Below, piece after piece: positions 9,345-19,281 of a DNA stretch of 64,000 nucleotides (position 1 is its first letter; each line of letters opens with the position of its first letter). This stretch comes from Isotricha intestinalis (Eukaryota > Ciliophora > Litostomatea > Vestibuliferida > Isotrichidae), in NCBI GenBank assembly GCA_023807065.1, contig JAJJLU010003460.1, positions 62,001 through 126,000 of the forward strand, written 5' to 3'. The notes under the pieces were generated by a model that worked only from the letters and a program-made list of their open reading frames with translations, had not been told where the DNA came from and made no database searches. Made by a program: the position numbers and the translations under genes.

Positions 9345-11756
9345 TTAATTATTAAAAGTTTGTAAATAAGGGCTTCTTTTATATCTTCCAATTATATTTC
9401 TACCTAAAATAGTTTTAACTTTTTTTTGAATTTCATTTTCTAATCTTGAAGTATGTGTGATTCTATTTTCACTTTCAAAACTTTGATTAGTGTTTTTATT
9501 AGTATCATTAAAAGTATTAATTCTATTTCTATCATATCTAACATTATTTCTAAAAAGTTGATAATTATTATTAATTAATCGATTAAATCTACTTTCATTA
9601 GCAAAATAACCTCCATTATTATAAGCTTTAACAATATTATTAATAGTATTAGAACCTGACATAACTAAATTAGGACTTAAATTATTATTTCTAAATCTTA
9701 CTTTTTTATTTCTTTGAAATTTTCCTAAATAAGACATACTTGAATTTTTATTATGAATTAAAGGTCTTAACTCATTGTTGTCATTATATTGTCTATGTTG
9801 ACTGATTCTAAAATCTTCATTTGGACTTTGAATTCTTTTTATTATTTTATTTTGAGGGTTTATAACAGGGGTATTAAATAATGTTTTTGTTTTATTTGGT
9901 ATTTCATCATTTTGATAATTCATTTTTTTATTTAAATTTGAATAAACTTTTAATAATTTTGGTTTATAAGGATTTAATTCAATTTCATCTGCACTTTGAA
10001 ATTTTGGATTTTGATAAGTAAATGTTCCATTATTTTTTTCTATTTCATGTCCTGCATTTATTATAAAATCATCTCTTATGTTTAATTGATCTGTTAATAT
10101 TTTTATTTTTTTATCTTGTCTATTTAATTCACAAGCGTTTATAAATTTTCTATGCTCTGAATTTATATTTTCTAAATATGTAATATAATATTTAAACACT
10201 GATAATAAATTTTTCGCTGGAAGACATTCTTTATCTTTATCAATTAATGCTGATATTTTTTTTTGTAAAGCTTTTCTTTTAATAAATAATTTAGATTGAT
10301 TATTATAATCAATTGCTAAATTTTTCTTTTTATTAATCACTTCATTTTTTTGCTTATTTATAGTTTGTTTTATTATTCCAACATTTATTGTTGGATTATT
10401 TACCATTTTAAATTCATTTTCTGATATTTCATTTTTTATATTTTCTATATTTTTTTCTTTTTCAATAATTGTTTTTTTTACTTTAATTTCTTCTTCGAAA
10501 TTTTGAATAATTTCTTTTTGTAACTTTTCAAAATCTTCATAATCATTATCAATAGAATTATCTTTAGATTGGTTTTTTAAAGAAATATCATTAGCACTCA
10601 TATTTAATTTTTCTTTTTCAGCAATTTCATTTTTAGTGATATTAATTTCTTCTTTTAAATTTTGAATAATTTGATCATATTTTCCTATTCTAAACTTTTC
10701 TTCAACAACAACATTTTTTTTTAAACTGACTTTAATATTTTTAGCTCTACTAGCATATTGAAGAGTATAAATAGTTTCTTCTAAAGAAATTAAACTAGGA
10801 CTTATAGTAGCAATCATAACAATTCTACAATTTCCTGAAAGTGAATCTTGTAAAATTCTTGTTAATTTAGAATCTCTCCAAGGAATAAAAAATTTATTAT
10901 TTGAAACTAATTTATTTATACAATTTGTAAGAGCCAATAAACTTTTATTAATACTTCCACTTTCTGAATTTGCTTTTGATGCTGCTGAAATTTTTTCACT
11001 TCCAGCTAAATCAACTAAAATAAATTTACCAAAAGTTACTTGATTTGAAAGATGAAGAATAGAATCTTGACTTTTAACAAAAACTTGTAATATTGCATGA
11101 CTTCTACTTGAATTTTCATTATGGATTGTTATTCCTTCACTTCTTTTTCTATTTCCTAATAATAATAATTTAAATGCATCATCAGCATTTGATACTTTTT
11201 TTAAAGAAGCTCCTTGTATTATTGTTCCTTTCTGAGGATCATTTCTAATTTCAACATTATTTTCATTATTATTAAAATTTAATAAATCTTTTAATTGTTC
11301 ATTATAAACTTCAACATATGAAATTTCAACACTGAATTTTTTTTCTTTTTCTTCATTTAAAGTATTAAATAAATCATTTAAAGCTCTTATCATAACTCCA
11401 GGTTCATTATCATTTCCCACCATAGTATATGTTTTTCCTGATCCAGTTGCTCCATATGCGAACACTGTTGCATTGAATCCATTCATTACTTTTTCTATTA
11501 AAGTTTCTGTTGTAAAATGATATATGTCTTCTTGTGGTGTTTGCTCTGGAAATGCAAAATCAAATGCATATTGACTCTCTTTCTTCTGAGAAGAACTTAT
11601 TGTTATTATTTCACGATTATGAATTGATACTGTCTTTAATGGAGAATATGATAATTCACGTTGGTTTAAAGGACGACAACGTACTGCTACTAACATGTTG
11701 TTCTTTGAAAATTTTGTTTCTAAAGAATTACGCTTTTTTAACTGGAAATTACTCAT
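9345..11756 (-). CDS. Kinesin-8-like motor protein
   Basis: A microtubule plus-end motor of 803 residues with an N-terminal motor domain (about 20-365). P-loop GATGSGKT (102-109), switch I NENSSRSH (213-220), switch II DLAGSEK (249-255) and the IPWRDSKLTRILQDSLSGNC block are intact. SINKSLLALTNCINKL and the DSLSGNCRIVMIATISPS sequence resemble kinesin-8 (KIF18/KIF19) more than kinesin-1 or -2; this subfamily call is inference. Kinesin-8 motors shorten microtubules and KIF19 controls cilium length, which suits the ciliary setting. After the motor come coiled-coil segments (about 370-470) and a disordered Asn/Arg-rich tail. The first ATG gives a normal motor N-terminus. Confidence 0.9.
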   Translation of the reverse strand: MSNFQLKKRNSLETKFSKNNMLVAVRCRPLNQRELSYSPLKTVSIHNREIITISSSQKKESQYAFDFAFPEQTPQEDIYHFTTETLIEKVMNGFNATVFAYGATGSGKTYTMVGNDNEPGVMIRALNDLFNTLNEEKEKKFSVEISYVEVYNEQLKDLLNFNNNENNVEIRNDPQKGTIIQGASLKKVSNADDAFKLLLLGNRKRSEGITIHNENSSRSHAILQVFVKSQDSILHLSNQVTFGKFILVDLAGSEKISAASKANSESGSINKSLLALTNCINKLVSNNKFFIPWRDSKLTRILQDSLSGNCRIVMIATISPSLISLEETIYTLQYASRAKNIKVSLKKNVVVEEKFRIGKYDQIIQNLKEEINITKNEIAEKEKLNMSANDISLKNQSKDNSIDNDYEDFEKLQKEIIQNFEEEIKVKKTIIEKEKNIENIKNEISENEFKMVNNPTINVGIIKQTINKQKNEVINKKKNLAIDYNNQSKLFIKRKALQKKISALIDKDKECLPAKNLLSVFKYYITYLENINSEHRKFINACELNRQDKKIKILTDQLNIRDDFIINAGHEIEKNNGTFTYQNPKFQSADEIELNPYKPKLLKVYSNLNKKMNYQNDEIPNKTKTLFNTPVINPQNKIIKRIQSPNEDFRISQHRQYNDNNELRPLIHNKNSSMSYLGKFQRNKKVRFRNNNLSPNLVMSGSNTINNIVKAYNNGGYFANESRFNRLINNNYQLFRNNVRYDRNRINTFNDTNKNTNQSFESENRITHTSRLENEIQKKVKTILGRNIIGRYKRSPYLQTFNN

Positions 11757-11895
11757 TTTATTTTATTTAATTTTATTTTTTTATTTTTTTTTGTTTGTTG
11801 TTATGATTTCTTGAGCTCAATTCATTTTAAAATAAAAATAAGATTTTCTGCTTTTATTTTCACAAAAACACATAATCAAAAAATATTGTATAGAA

Positions 11896-12258
11896 ATGGA
11901 TAAATTGCCAAAAATAATAGATAAACGACAAGATTTACTAAAATTTTAATATTCAGGTAACATTGAACCTGAATTTATAATTACAACAATAATAACAGAT
12001 TTGAAATACGCATCTACTATCTTTTTATTAAAAGATAATGATAATTATATATGAGATAAAACAATTAGCAAATCAATTCAATCATTAAAGGAATGTAATT
12101 TAAAATTAACAAAAAAAAATGAATATTATTTAAAAGGCCCAATTCAAAACAGTAGGATTGAAGATTGGAATTTAATGGAAAAATTTTGGGAGTGATCAAT
12201 ATATAATAAATTAAGATGTGATCCACAAGAACATTATAAAGACAAAAATAAACAATAA
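11896..12258 (+). pseudogene. Decayed Arp3-like (actin-related) 5' fragment
   Basis: From ATG 11896 a single frame of 120 codons reads like the N-terminal part of Arp3. LPKIIDKRQDLLKF is followed by YSGNIEPEFII (Arp3 has GYAGNTEPQFII). The end is GPIQNSRIEDWNLMEKFWE then SIYNKLRCDPQEHY (Arp3: RHGIVEDWDLMER...EQVIFKYLRAEPEDHY). The frame is broken by TAA at 11947-11949 and TGA at 12052-12054 and 12193-12195, and homology ends abruptly after the DPQEHY block. About 300 residues of the actin fold are absent. It cannot make a working Arp2/3 subunit. No frameshift is needed, so the decay is by point mutation plus truncation. Confidence 0.8.
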
Positions 12259-12671
12259 ATAATAAACAATTTAATATATTATCAATAAATGATTCACTGA
12301 ATATAAAAATCATTAAATAATTAAAAATTAATTGATATATCATTTATTTAATATAATCTGTTTATTGTATTTTCAACACAATTTTCAATATATGATAAGA
12401 AGATTATGTTTTTTGTTTTATCTTTTAAAGGTTAAATATAATAATTTTATTAAAAAATATATTAAAAAAATTGCTATTAATCATTTGATTATTTTATAAT
12501 ACAAGGAATTCATTTAAAAAATTAAAACAATTGTTATTTATATAATAAATTATTAAATACTTTAATAAAAAATACCTTTTCTTAATTTAATTTAATCAAA
12601 ATTATTTTTCATATTTAAATCTCAATTATCTATACAAATAATATATTTTATCATTAATAAATTAAACTAAC
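12259..12671. other. Spacer between two relics
   Basis: About 410 bp of AT-rich sequence after the Arp3 relic. I looked for the rest of Arp3 and other coding remnants and found none. Confidence 0.5.
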
Positions 12672-14250
12672 TTAAAAAATCAAATTTCTATCCAAAAAAT
12701 TGTTTAATTCACTTTTTTCAGTAAAAACTCTTCCATTTTTTATTTTAATTAAATAATAGCTCTTTTTATCTATTTTCACAATTTCAATATTAAAGCTTGT
12801 TGAAAATTTATTTTTAATATATTTTATTCTATCTTCCAAATTTTTATAAGAAACACATAATAAATAAATAATCCATAATATTTTCTTGGATAATTTTTAA
12901 CTATTTTTTTTCTTCTACAAAGCTTGCATTAAATTATTTCTAAATTTATTTCTTTCAGTTAAAGGGACAAAGAAATTTTCAGTAGATAATCTTATTTTTG
13001 TTTTTTTATTGGTTTAATAGAATTATCATTATAATTATTTATAGAATCATTTAATGTTTTATTTGTAATTTTAATAATTTAATTTTACTTAATTTTACAT
13101 TATCTCTTTGAGAATATAAATTATTTAAATTAGTAATTGGAATATTAATTACTTTTCTTTTTTTTGTTGTAAGATTACTAAAAATAGTATTACATATATT
13201 ACTTGTATCTTTTGAATTCATTTCATTTGTTTTTATATTTAAAGAAGAATTCTATAAATGATTTTTAATCTCTGTTTTATTTGTTTTGGTACTCTAGAAG
13301 ATAATATATATTTTGAAATTTCAGTTTTTATTTCTTTTGATTTTTCAAATATATTTATAGATGGAATTTACATTAATTGAAGAATTAACTATAATTGTAT
13401 TATTATTTTTATTTTTACTAATTCTTTTATTTACACTTAAATTTACACTATTATAATTATTCAAATCTATAATATTTTTTTTGAATCTGGTAAACTTGAA
13501 ATTCTATTATATATAGTTATTGAGTTTTGTTTTAAATTATATTTTTTATTTTCTCTTCTCATACTCCCTCTTCTTAATTTTTTCTTTTCTTCTGTTTGTG
13601 TAAATGTTTTCAAAATCATTTTTTGTTTTTCAATTTCTTTCTCTTTTGTTCTAAATTCATTCTTTTATTTTATGTTTGATTTTTTATATACTTCCTTTTT
13701 TTTGATTAATATTTGAATTATTCATTTTTGCGTTATTTTATTTTATTATTTATAATTTCTTTATTTATTTTCTTTATTGGTTCTATTTTGATATTTTTTT
13801 CTTTTAATTTTTCAATTTGAGTTTTTTCTGTTAAGTTTTGAGTAATATTTGTTTTTATAATTCAGTTTTTTTATCACAGAAGTACTATTATTTAAATCAC
13901 AAATAATTTGCCTTGATTTATTTGAATTATTCTTTTTAGATTTAAGATTAATATTTTCAATTTTATCAAATACTATTGTCTTATTGATATTTTTTATATT
14001 ACTATTATCTTTTATTTTATCTTTTTTTACTGTATTATTAATATTTTTATTTTTCCTTTTTCTCCACATTTATTATATTGTTATTATTTTTATTTTCCTT
14101 TTCTCCACATTTATTATATTATTCATCATAATTATTATTATTATTTTCTTCTTTAACTTCATCTTTATTACTATTATTAAAATTATTACTTGAATTAGAA
14201 TTATCATTATCACTTTCACTAAAAACATAATTATATTTATTTTCATTATT
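12672..14250 (-). pseudogene. Broken coding sequence, probably the lost 3' part of the adjacent kinase gene
   Basis: The minus strand keeps protein-like sequence in successive frames for about 1.6 kb. Pieces, 5' to 3': YVFSESDNDNSNSSNNF; KEKEIEKQKMILKTFTQTEE with LRRGSMRRENKKYNL; KTEISKYILSSRVPKQIKQR; VPLTERNKFRNNLMQAL; then FSTSFNIEIVKIDKKSYYL, IKIKNGRVFTEKSELNNFL and a TAA at 12672-12674. The last piece has the alternating pattern of a KA1-type domain, which ends MARK/KIN-like kinases. The upstream kinase frame stops at 14253, but one extra base in its A-run would let it read on as KELNNNENKYNYVFSESD. So the simplest reading is a longer kinase gene whose tail has decayed. A separate dead gene is the alternative. 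At least six stops or frame changes are present. Confidence 0.5.
14038..14120. repeat. Tandem duplication of a ~40-bp unit
   Basis: Two adjacent, almost identical copies of a ~40-bp unit, each containing tctccacatttattatatt. They differ only by homopolymer lengths. The duplication lies inside the decayed region and disrupts its frame. Confidence 0.75.
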
Positions 14251-14252
14251 AT

Positions 14253-16223
14253 TTAATTCCTTTTTATTTCATTATTATTATCATCTTCTTTTTTATTATT
14301 AGATTCCCTTTTTTCATTTTCTTTTTTTTCATCAATATTTTCTTTTTCATCTTTATCTTCTTTTTCTTCATTTTCAATTTCTTTATCTCTATTTAACTTA
14401 AATATTTCAATTGCTTTAGCTAATTTTTCATATTCTTTCTTATTATAATTACTACTATTATTAACTTCATTATTATTATTATTATTTACCCCTTTTAATA
14501 ACATTTCCTTATCAATATCCCTAAAATTGAGTTTCCCTGTTTTAAATTTTTTATAACATCTTTTAAAAGGAGTTTTTAAAAGTTCATCATTACCAATTTT
14601 ATTTAAATCTTTTTCTCCTTCATAACAATTAAAGGCAAAAACACTATTTTTATTATTACTTTCCCCATAATTATCTTTAAAAATACTTTTTGTCATTTTT
14701 TTTCTTTTTTCACTTTGTAAATAACTTCTTTTTTTCAAAACTAAAATATCAGGTGAAGCATTATTATCATATTTAATTGAAATTGGAGTATAAGGAGTAA
14801 CTGAAGAAGAAATAGAACATAAACTTTCATTATTTGAAATTTGTTTTTGTGAATTTGAATTATTTGAAATTGGAGAATCTACTATAACTTTATTATTTGA
14901 AATTGAAGAAGCATTTGCTGCATTTTCCATTTTTTTTTTATTTTCTTCTTCTAATAATTTAAATATTTTCTCATCTTCATTTCTTTTAAATTCTTCATAT
15001 TTTTCTTGAACAGAATCTAAAATTCTAAGTGCTTCTTCTTGTTTTTGAATGAAATAATTTTTTTGTTTTTGAACTAAATTATATCTTTTTTCTTCTTTAA
15101 TATAATATTCTTTTATTTTTTGCATACTATCTTTATCTTCATACCAATTAATAGAACTTTCAATATAATTTTTAAATTCATTAGAATATAAATCACTAAT
15201 TGATTCAATTCCAATATTTCCAATTTTTTTAAGTAATATTCTATATACTGCAGTGTTAGAATCATATTTATTTTCCTTTAATCCAGATTTAATAATTTCT
15301 TTATCATAACCATAAGCATTACATAAATTAAGTAAATTTTCATCAATAGGAAAAGCAATTTGAAATATATTAATCCCACCAATTAAAGGAATATCATTAC
15401 TCATAGTAAACCAATCACTAATTAAAACATCATTAAATCTATATCTTAATTTAGGATTAGGTTCAATCATATGTTTTAATAAGTCTTGTAATTGAATACT
15501 AAAATTTTTAGGCATATCAAATTGTCCTTTAACAATTAATTCTTCATTTAAAAATTCATCTTCTTCACTAAAAGGTAAATAACCACTTATCATAGTATAT
15601 AATAAAATACCACAAGACCAAACATCAGCTAATTCAGGATTATATTTTTCTCCTTTATGCATTTCTGGACAAGCATATGATGGTGTACCATAATCATCAT
15701 TTATTTTAATATTAGTATTCTTATAACAAAAACTAAATCCAAAATCTATTAATTTTATTTTATTATTTTCATCAAATAATATATTTTCTGGTTTTATATC
15801 TCTATGACATATATTCATATTATGCATATATTTCATTGCATCTATTAATTGACGAAATATTATTAATGCTTCTTTTTCGTTTAAATTTTTTTTCTTTATT
15901 ATTTCATCAAATAAACCTTTACCTTGACAAAGTTCCATTACTATATAAATGTAAGAATCTGATTCTAACACTTCATATAATTTAATTATGTTTTTATGAT
16001 TTAATATTTTCAATATTGCTATTTCATTATTTATTAAATTGATTTCTGTTATATTTCTCATTAGTTTATTTTTTGATAAAATTTTTATTGCTACTTTTTC
16101 CTCAGTATATTTATGTGTTGCTGAATATACTGAACCATAGGAACTTTTTTCTATTTCTTCTCCTAGATTATATGAATTAATGTTATTTGGAATTGGAGGG
16201 GACTCCATAATATATGCACTCAT
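14253..16223 (-). CDS. CAMK-like (SNF1/MARK-type) Ser/Thr kinase with UBA-like segment
   Basis: A 656-residue kinase. VAIK lysine (K47), HRDIKPEN (HRD 140-142), DFG (160-162), the activation segment ending YGTPSYACPEM and DVWSCGILLYTMISGYLPF place it in the CAMK group near SNF1/MARK. After the kinase domain, about residues 300-345 (PIDENLLNLCNAYGYDKEII...) look like the UBA-like segment that follows the catalytic domain in AMPK/MARK kinases. The Gly-rich loop is degenerate: it reads EKSSYG where GxGxxG is expected, so only the last Gly is kept. The rest is coiled coil (380-440) and Asn/Lys-rich disorder. The end at TAA 14253 looks premature (see the adjoining relic). ATG codons at residues 1 and 6 are both possible starts. 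It shares an 82-bp divergent gap with the zinc finger gene. Confidence 0.85.
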   Translation of the reverse strand: MSAYIMESPPIPNNINSYNLGEEIEKSSYGSVYSATHKYTEEKVAIKILSKNKLMRNITEINLINNEIAILKILNHKNIIKLYEVLESDSYIYIVMELCQGKGLFDEIIKKKNLNEKEALIIFRQLIDAMKYMHNMNICHRDIKPENILFDENNKIKLIDFGFSFCYKNTNIKINDDYGTPSYACPEMHKGEKYNPELADVWSCGILLYTMISGYLPFSEEDEFLNEELIVKGQFDMPKNFSIQLQDLLKHMIEPNPKLRYRFNDVLISDWFTMSNDIPLIGGINIFQIAFPIDENLLNLCNAYGYDKEIIKSGLKENKYDSNTAVYRILLKKIGNIGIESISDLYSNEFKNYIESSINWYEDKDSMQKIKEYYIKEEKRYNLVQKQKNYFIQKQEEALRILDSVQEKYEEFKRNEDEKIFKLLEEENKKKMENAANASSISNNKVIVDSPISNNSNSQKQISNNESLCSISSSVTPYTPISIKYDNNASPDILVLKKRSYLQSEKRKKMTKSIFKDNYGESNNKNSVFAFNCYEGEKDLNKIGNDELLKTPFKRCYKKFKTGKLNFRDIDKEMLLKGVNNNNNNEVNNSSNYNKKEYEKLAKAIEIFKLNRDKEIENEEKEDKDEKENIDEKKENEKRESNNKKEDDNNNEIKRN

Positions 16224-16305
16224 TGAGTTTTATATTTTTTTAATATTTTTTCGATATTTTATTTATTTTTATTTATACATATTTTTATTTAAAGAAAAAT
16301 TAATT

Positions 16306-16752
16306 ATGATTAAAAGGTTTAAAAATTATATTCATAATGCAGATGAATTCGAAGAAAATTTAAAAAAGAATTTTATTGAAAGTATTGTGGACAAAAAGTT
16401 AGAAAAAGAAGACAAAATCAAAAACGATAATTTCATTCAGATAAAAAAGAAAAACAATGAAAACCAACAAGAACAACAAAAATCAATTGAATTTAAATTT
16501 TGTGATATTTGTAAACAAAAATTATATTCTAATCAAGATTTTAAATTACATATCATTTCAAAAAAACATGAAAAAAATATTAGAAAAATTACTCTGAATG
16601 AAATTAGAAATTGTGGTTCAATTAAAAAATATTTAATAATGAAAAAATTAATCACTCCTTTAAAGAAAAGTAATTTAAATAAAGCAAGATATATGCTTTA
16701 TTCATTTGCTTTAAATAAAATGATAAAAAAAATCCCATTTAAAAATAAATAA
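16306..16752 (+). CDS. Small U1-type C2H2 zinc finger protein
   Basis: A 148-residue basic protein. FCDICKQKLYSNQDFKLHII followed by SKKHEKNI has the spacing C-x2-C-x12-H-x5-H of matrin/U1-type C2H2 fingers, which bind double-stranded RNA or occur in splicing factors. The C-terminal half is Lys/Leu-rich (KKYLIMKKLITPLKKSN). A longer open frame reaches back to 16180, but that part overlaps the divergent kinase start, so I choose the ATG at 16306 (MIKRFKNYIH). Role in RNA processing is inference. Confidence 0.7.
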   Translation: MIKRFKNYIHNADEFEENLKKNFIESIVDKKLEKEDKIKNDNFIQIKKKNNENQQEQQKSIEFKFCDICKQKLYSNQDFKLHIISKKHEKNIRKITLNEIRNCGSIKKYLIMKKLITPLKKSNLNKARYMLYSFALNKMIKKIPFKNK

Positions 16753-16972
16753 AAAAATTTAAATTTTTTTGAGAATTTTTAGTTAAATAAAAGTAATGTT
16801 TATTTTTAAAAAACAAAAAAGTGGAAAAATATATAAATAAATAAATATTATTTACTTACTCTAAGTTATTTAAATAAGCAAGTTATTATTTCTTCTTTTA
16901 TAATTGAAATAAAAATAAGAATTTTTATTTCAAATTAAGTAAGTAAATATATTATTACTCACATATAAACAA

Positions 16973-18315
16973 CTATTTATCAATAAAATCTATATAATGG
17001 AAAGCATCTTTTCTTCCTTTTCTAATATCATATAAAAATTGTTTTGGTATTTTAATTCTTAAATTCGACTTATTTATACTAAAATAAATAGGTTTTTTTG
17101 CTTCTCCTGAATTAGGTAATAAATGTTTACAAAATTCTTCTTTTCCTTGATATTTAGCATAAGTTACTAGACATCCTTTATTATTTTTTTTCCATTTAAA
17201 TTTCTGAAACTTATTATAAAATTCAATAATACATAATGGATCAATAAAATTTAAAAAAGCATAACCAAAATTTCTTGTATTATAATAACTCATAGGTAAA
17301 TAAAATAAATCATAATTTTTATTTTCTGAATTCAATCCTAATTTTTGATCAATTTCTTTAATTAAATCCTCACTTTTATATTTAATTGGAATATAATTTA
17401 TTTTTACTGAAGTTCTTCTTTCAATTCCATTTACAATATTATTAATATCAATAGTATAGTCATTAGAAATTTCATTAGTTAAATTTTGATTCTCAATAAG
17501 ATTCATATTATCTAAAAAACAATTATTCATAAAGTTATTCATTGTATTATTGACAAAACTATTATTAATATTTGAATAATTATTTCCTGAATTAAGATTA
17601 AAATATAACATATTATAAGGTTGATTAATATATCTTGGTAAATTAATCCAATTATTATTACTCATTGTATCTTCTGAAGTTGAAGCAGAGCTTTCAAATT
17701 GACTTGGATATTGCATATTAAATAAATTATTCTGATTATTATTATATATTTGTGGTTTCTGAATATATAAAGAATAATTATTACTAAAACTATTAGAATT
17801 TGGACTTATTAAATTATTATTATTTGGATTTGATGATAAACTATTATTAAGTTGATTTGAAATTGAATTATTTCCACCTTTTAAATCATAAAATTTAGAT
17901 GTATCATTTGTTAAATCATTTGAATTTTGATTTGAATATACATTTATATTTGTTTGTTTCAAACCATTTTTAATTCTTTTAATATTATCTGAAATTTGTT
18001 GTTCTGAATAACTATCTTTATCACACCAAATATCATCTAAAAAAAAATTATAATTATTAGTATGTTCAGGAGAAGCATTATCATCATCTAAATATTAAAT
18101 TAAAAATAAGTTAGATTAAAATATCTTACATTTATTATTATTATTTTGAACAATGTTAAAAATATCAAATTCGAGTCTAAACTTTTTAAAAAAATTTATT
18201 ACTCTTTATAATCTTTACTACCTTCATGACTATTATTATTATATGTCTTGTGATTTGGACTAATGAAACGCTTTTGTTTGTTTAATTTATTTCTTTCTCT
18301 TCGTTGATCTGACAT
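16973..18315 (-). CDS. Mei2-like RNA-binding protein (C-terminal RRM_2), three exons
   Basis: Exons 18203-18315, 18130-18176 and 16973-18087 join in frame to 424 residues. The N-terminal two thirds is Asn/Ser-rich disorder. The C-terminal domain (about residues 275-395) is the Mei2-type RRM: RRTSVKINYIPIKYKSEDL, YDLFYLPMSYYNTRNFGYAF, LNFIDPLCIIEFYNKF and KWKKNNKGCLVTYAKYQGKE. In fission yeast Mei2, this domain binds meiRNA and drives meiosis; plant Mei2-like proteins act in development. Whether it has a meiotic role here (in a ciliate, conjugation) is inference. A second, more canonical paralogue lies at 56168. The upstream ATG at 18313-18315 was chosen because both introns (26 and 42 nt, GTAA...TAG) restore one continuous frame. 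Confidence 0.85.
18088..18129 (-). other. 42-nt intron (intron 2) of Mei2-like gene
   Basis: Begins GTAAGA and ends TTTAG, with CTAAC inside as a likely branch point. Its removal keeps the reading frame and removes in-frame stops. Confidence 0.85.
18177..18202 (-). other. 26-nt intron (intron 1) of Mei2-like gene
   Basis: Begins GTAATA, ends TTTAG; the frame is closed by a TAA without its removal. Confidence 0.8.
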
Positions 18316-18845
18316 GTTTAAATTAAATTTTTTTCTTTTTTAAAAATAATCTTTTATAAGAAGTGTCAAATCAAAATTTCACAATAAACTTTAATAGAGT
18401 TATATCAATATTAATTTAAGATAGTATCTTAATTTTTTTCAATTTGAAATTTATATACTGTATTAAGTTTGATGATTTTTCTTTGTATATATAAATAAAT
18501 TTTTATGAAAGGAGATTTTGTTTAATTTTTTAATGAATATAAATTTATTATTTGGGTTATACAAGAAAATAAATTATTATTAATTATTATAATCAATCTT
18601 TTCAAAATTTTTATATTTAAAGAAGAAATTAGTGTGAAAAATGTAATAATAATAATATTCAATAATTTATTTATTTTGATGAATTAAATAATTTTGATTA
18701 AAATAAAAGAATGAAAAAATAATAAATGAATCTATATGAGTAATTTATAATTTAGTGCAAAATTTATTGAATAAAGTAAAGAATAAATGATGAAAATAAA
18801 AATATCAAAAATATATATTTAAATATAAATAAATTCTTAAATATA
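18316..18845. other. Spacer without recognisable feature
   Basis: About 530 bp upstream of the Mei2-like gene. Only short interrupted frames are seen, such as FFNEYKFIIWVIQENK near 18520-18570, not enough to name a gene. Confidence 0.4.
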
Positions 18846-19157
18846 ATGCCATTCACAGAATATCATTCACAAATGGAAACAGAATGTGTAGTGTTAAATA
18901 TAAAAGAAAATAAATAATAAAATAAATTCCTCAAAAAAAGAATCAAGGTCAGATTTTTATGATACATTAATAAATCATTCAAATACTAAATATATAAAAG
19001 TAACATTTAAATATGAAGTAGATAATATAATAATCATTTTGCAGAAGTAATAGAAATTGAAAGTTTTAAATTATAAAATAAATTACATACTTCATCTCCT
19101 CTTAATGATTATTATGAAAGAGAAAGTACATGTTGTTCAAGTTGTAATATTGTTTAA
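18846..19157 (+). pseudogene. Unidentified decayed coding sequence
   Basis: Starts MPFTEYHSQMETECVVLNIK at ATG 18846. After two stops it continues in other frames as SKKESRSDFYDTLINHSN, NHFAEVIEIESFKL and HTSSPLNDYYERESTCCSSC, ending NIV-stop at 19155-19157. The pieces look like one former protein but I cannot identify it. Several frame changes rule out a working product. Confidence 0.45.
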
Positions 19158-19281
19158 ATTTAAATCGATTAATATTTTTTTTTGTATTTGATTATGTGAA
19201 TAGGAATAAAATATAATTTAATATAATAGTAAAAAATTTATCCAATAATATATAATTTATTTACAAAATAAAGGATATCAT

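Noticed and set aside
12065..12343. Minus-strand open frame of 92 codons
   Set aside because: Hydrophobic shadow of the Arp3-like relic, which reads on the plus strand.
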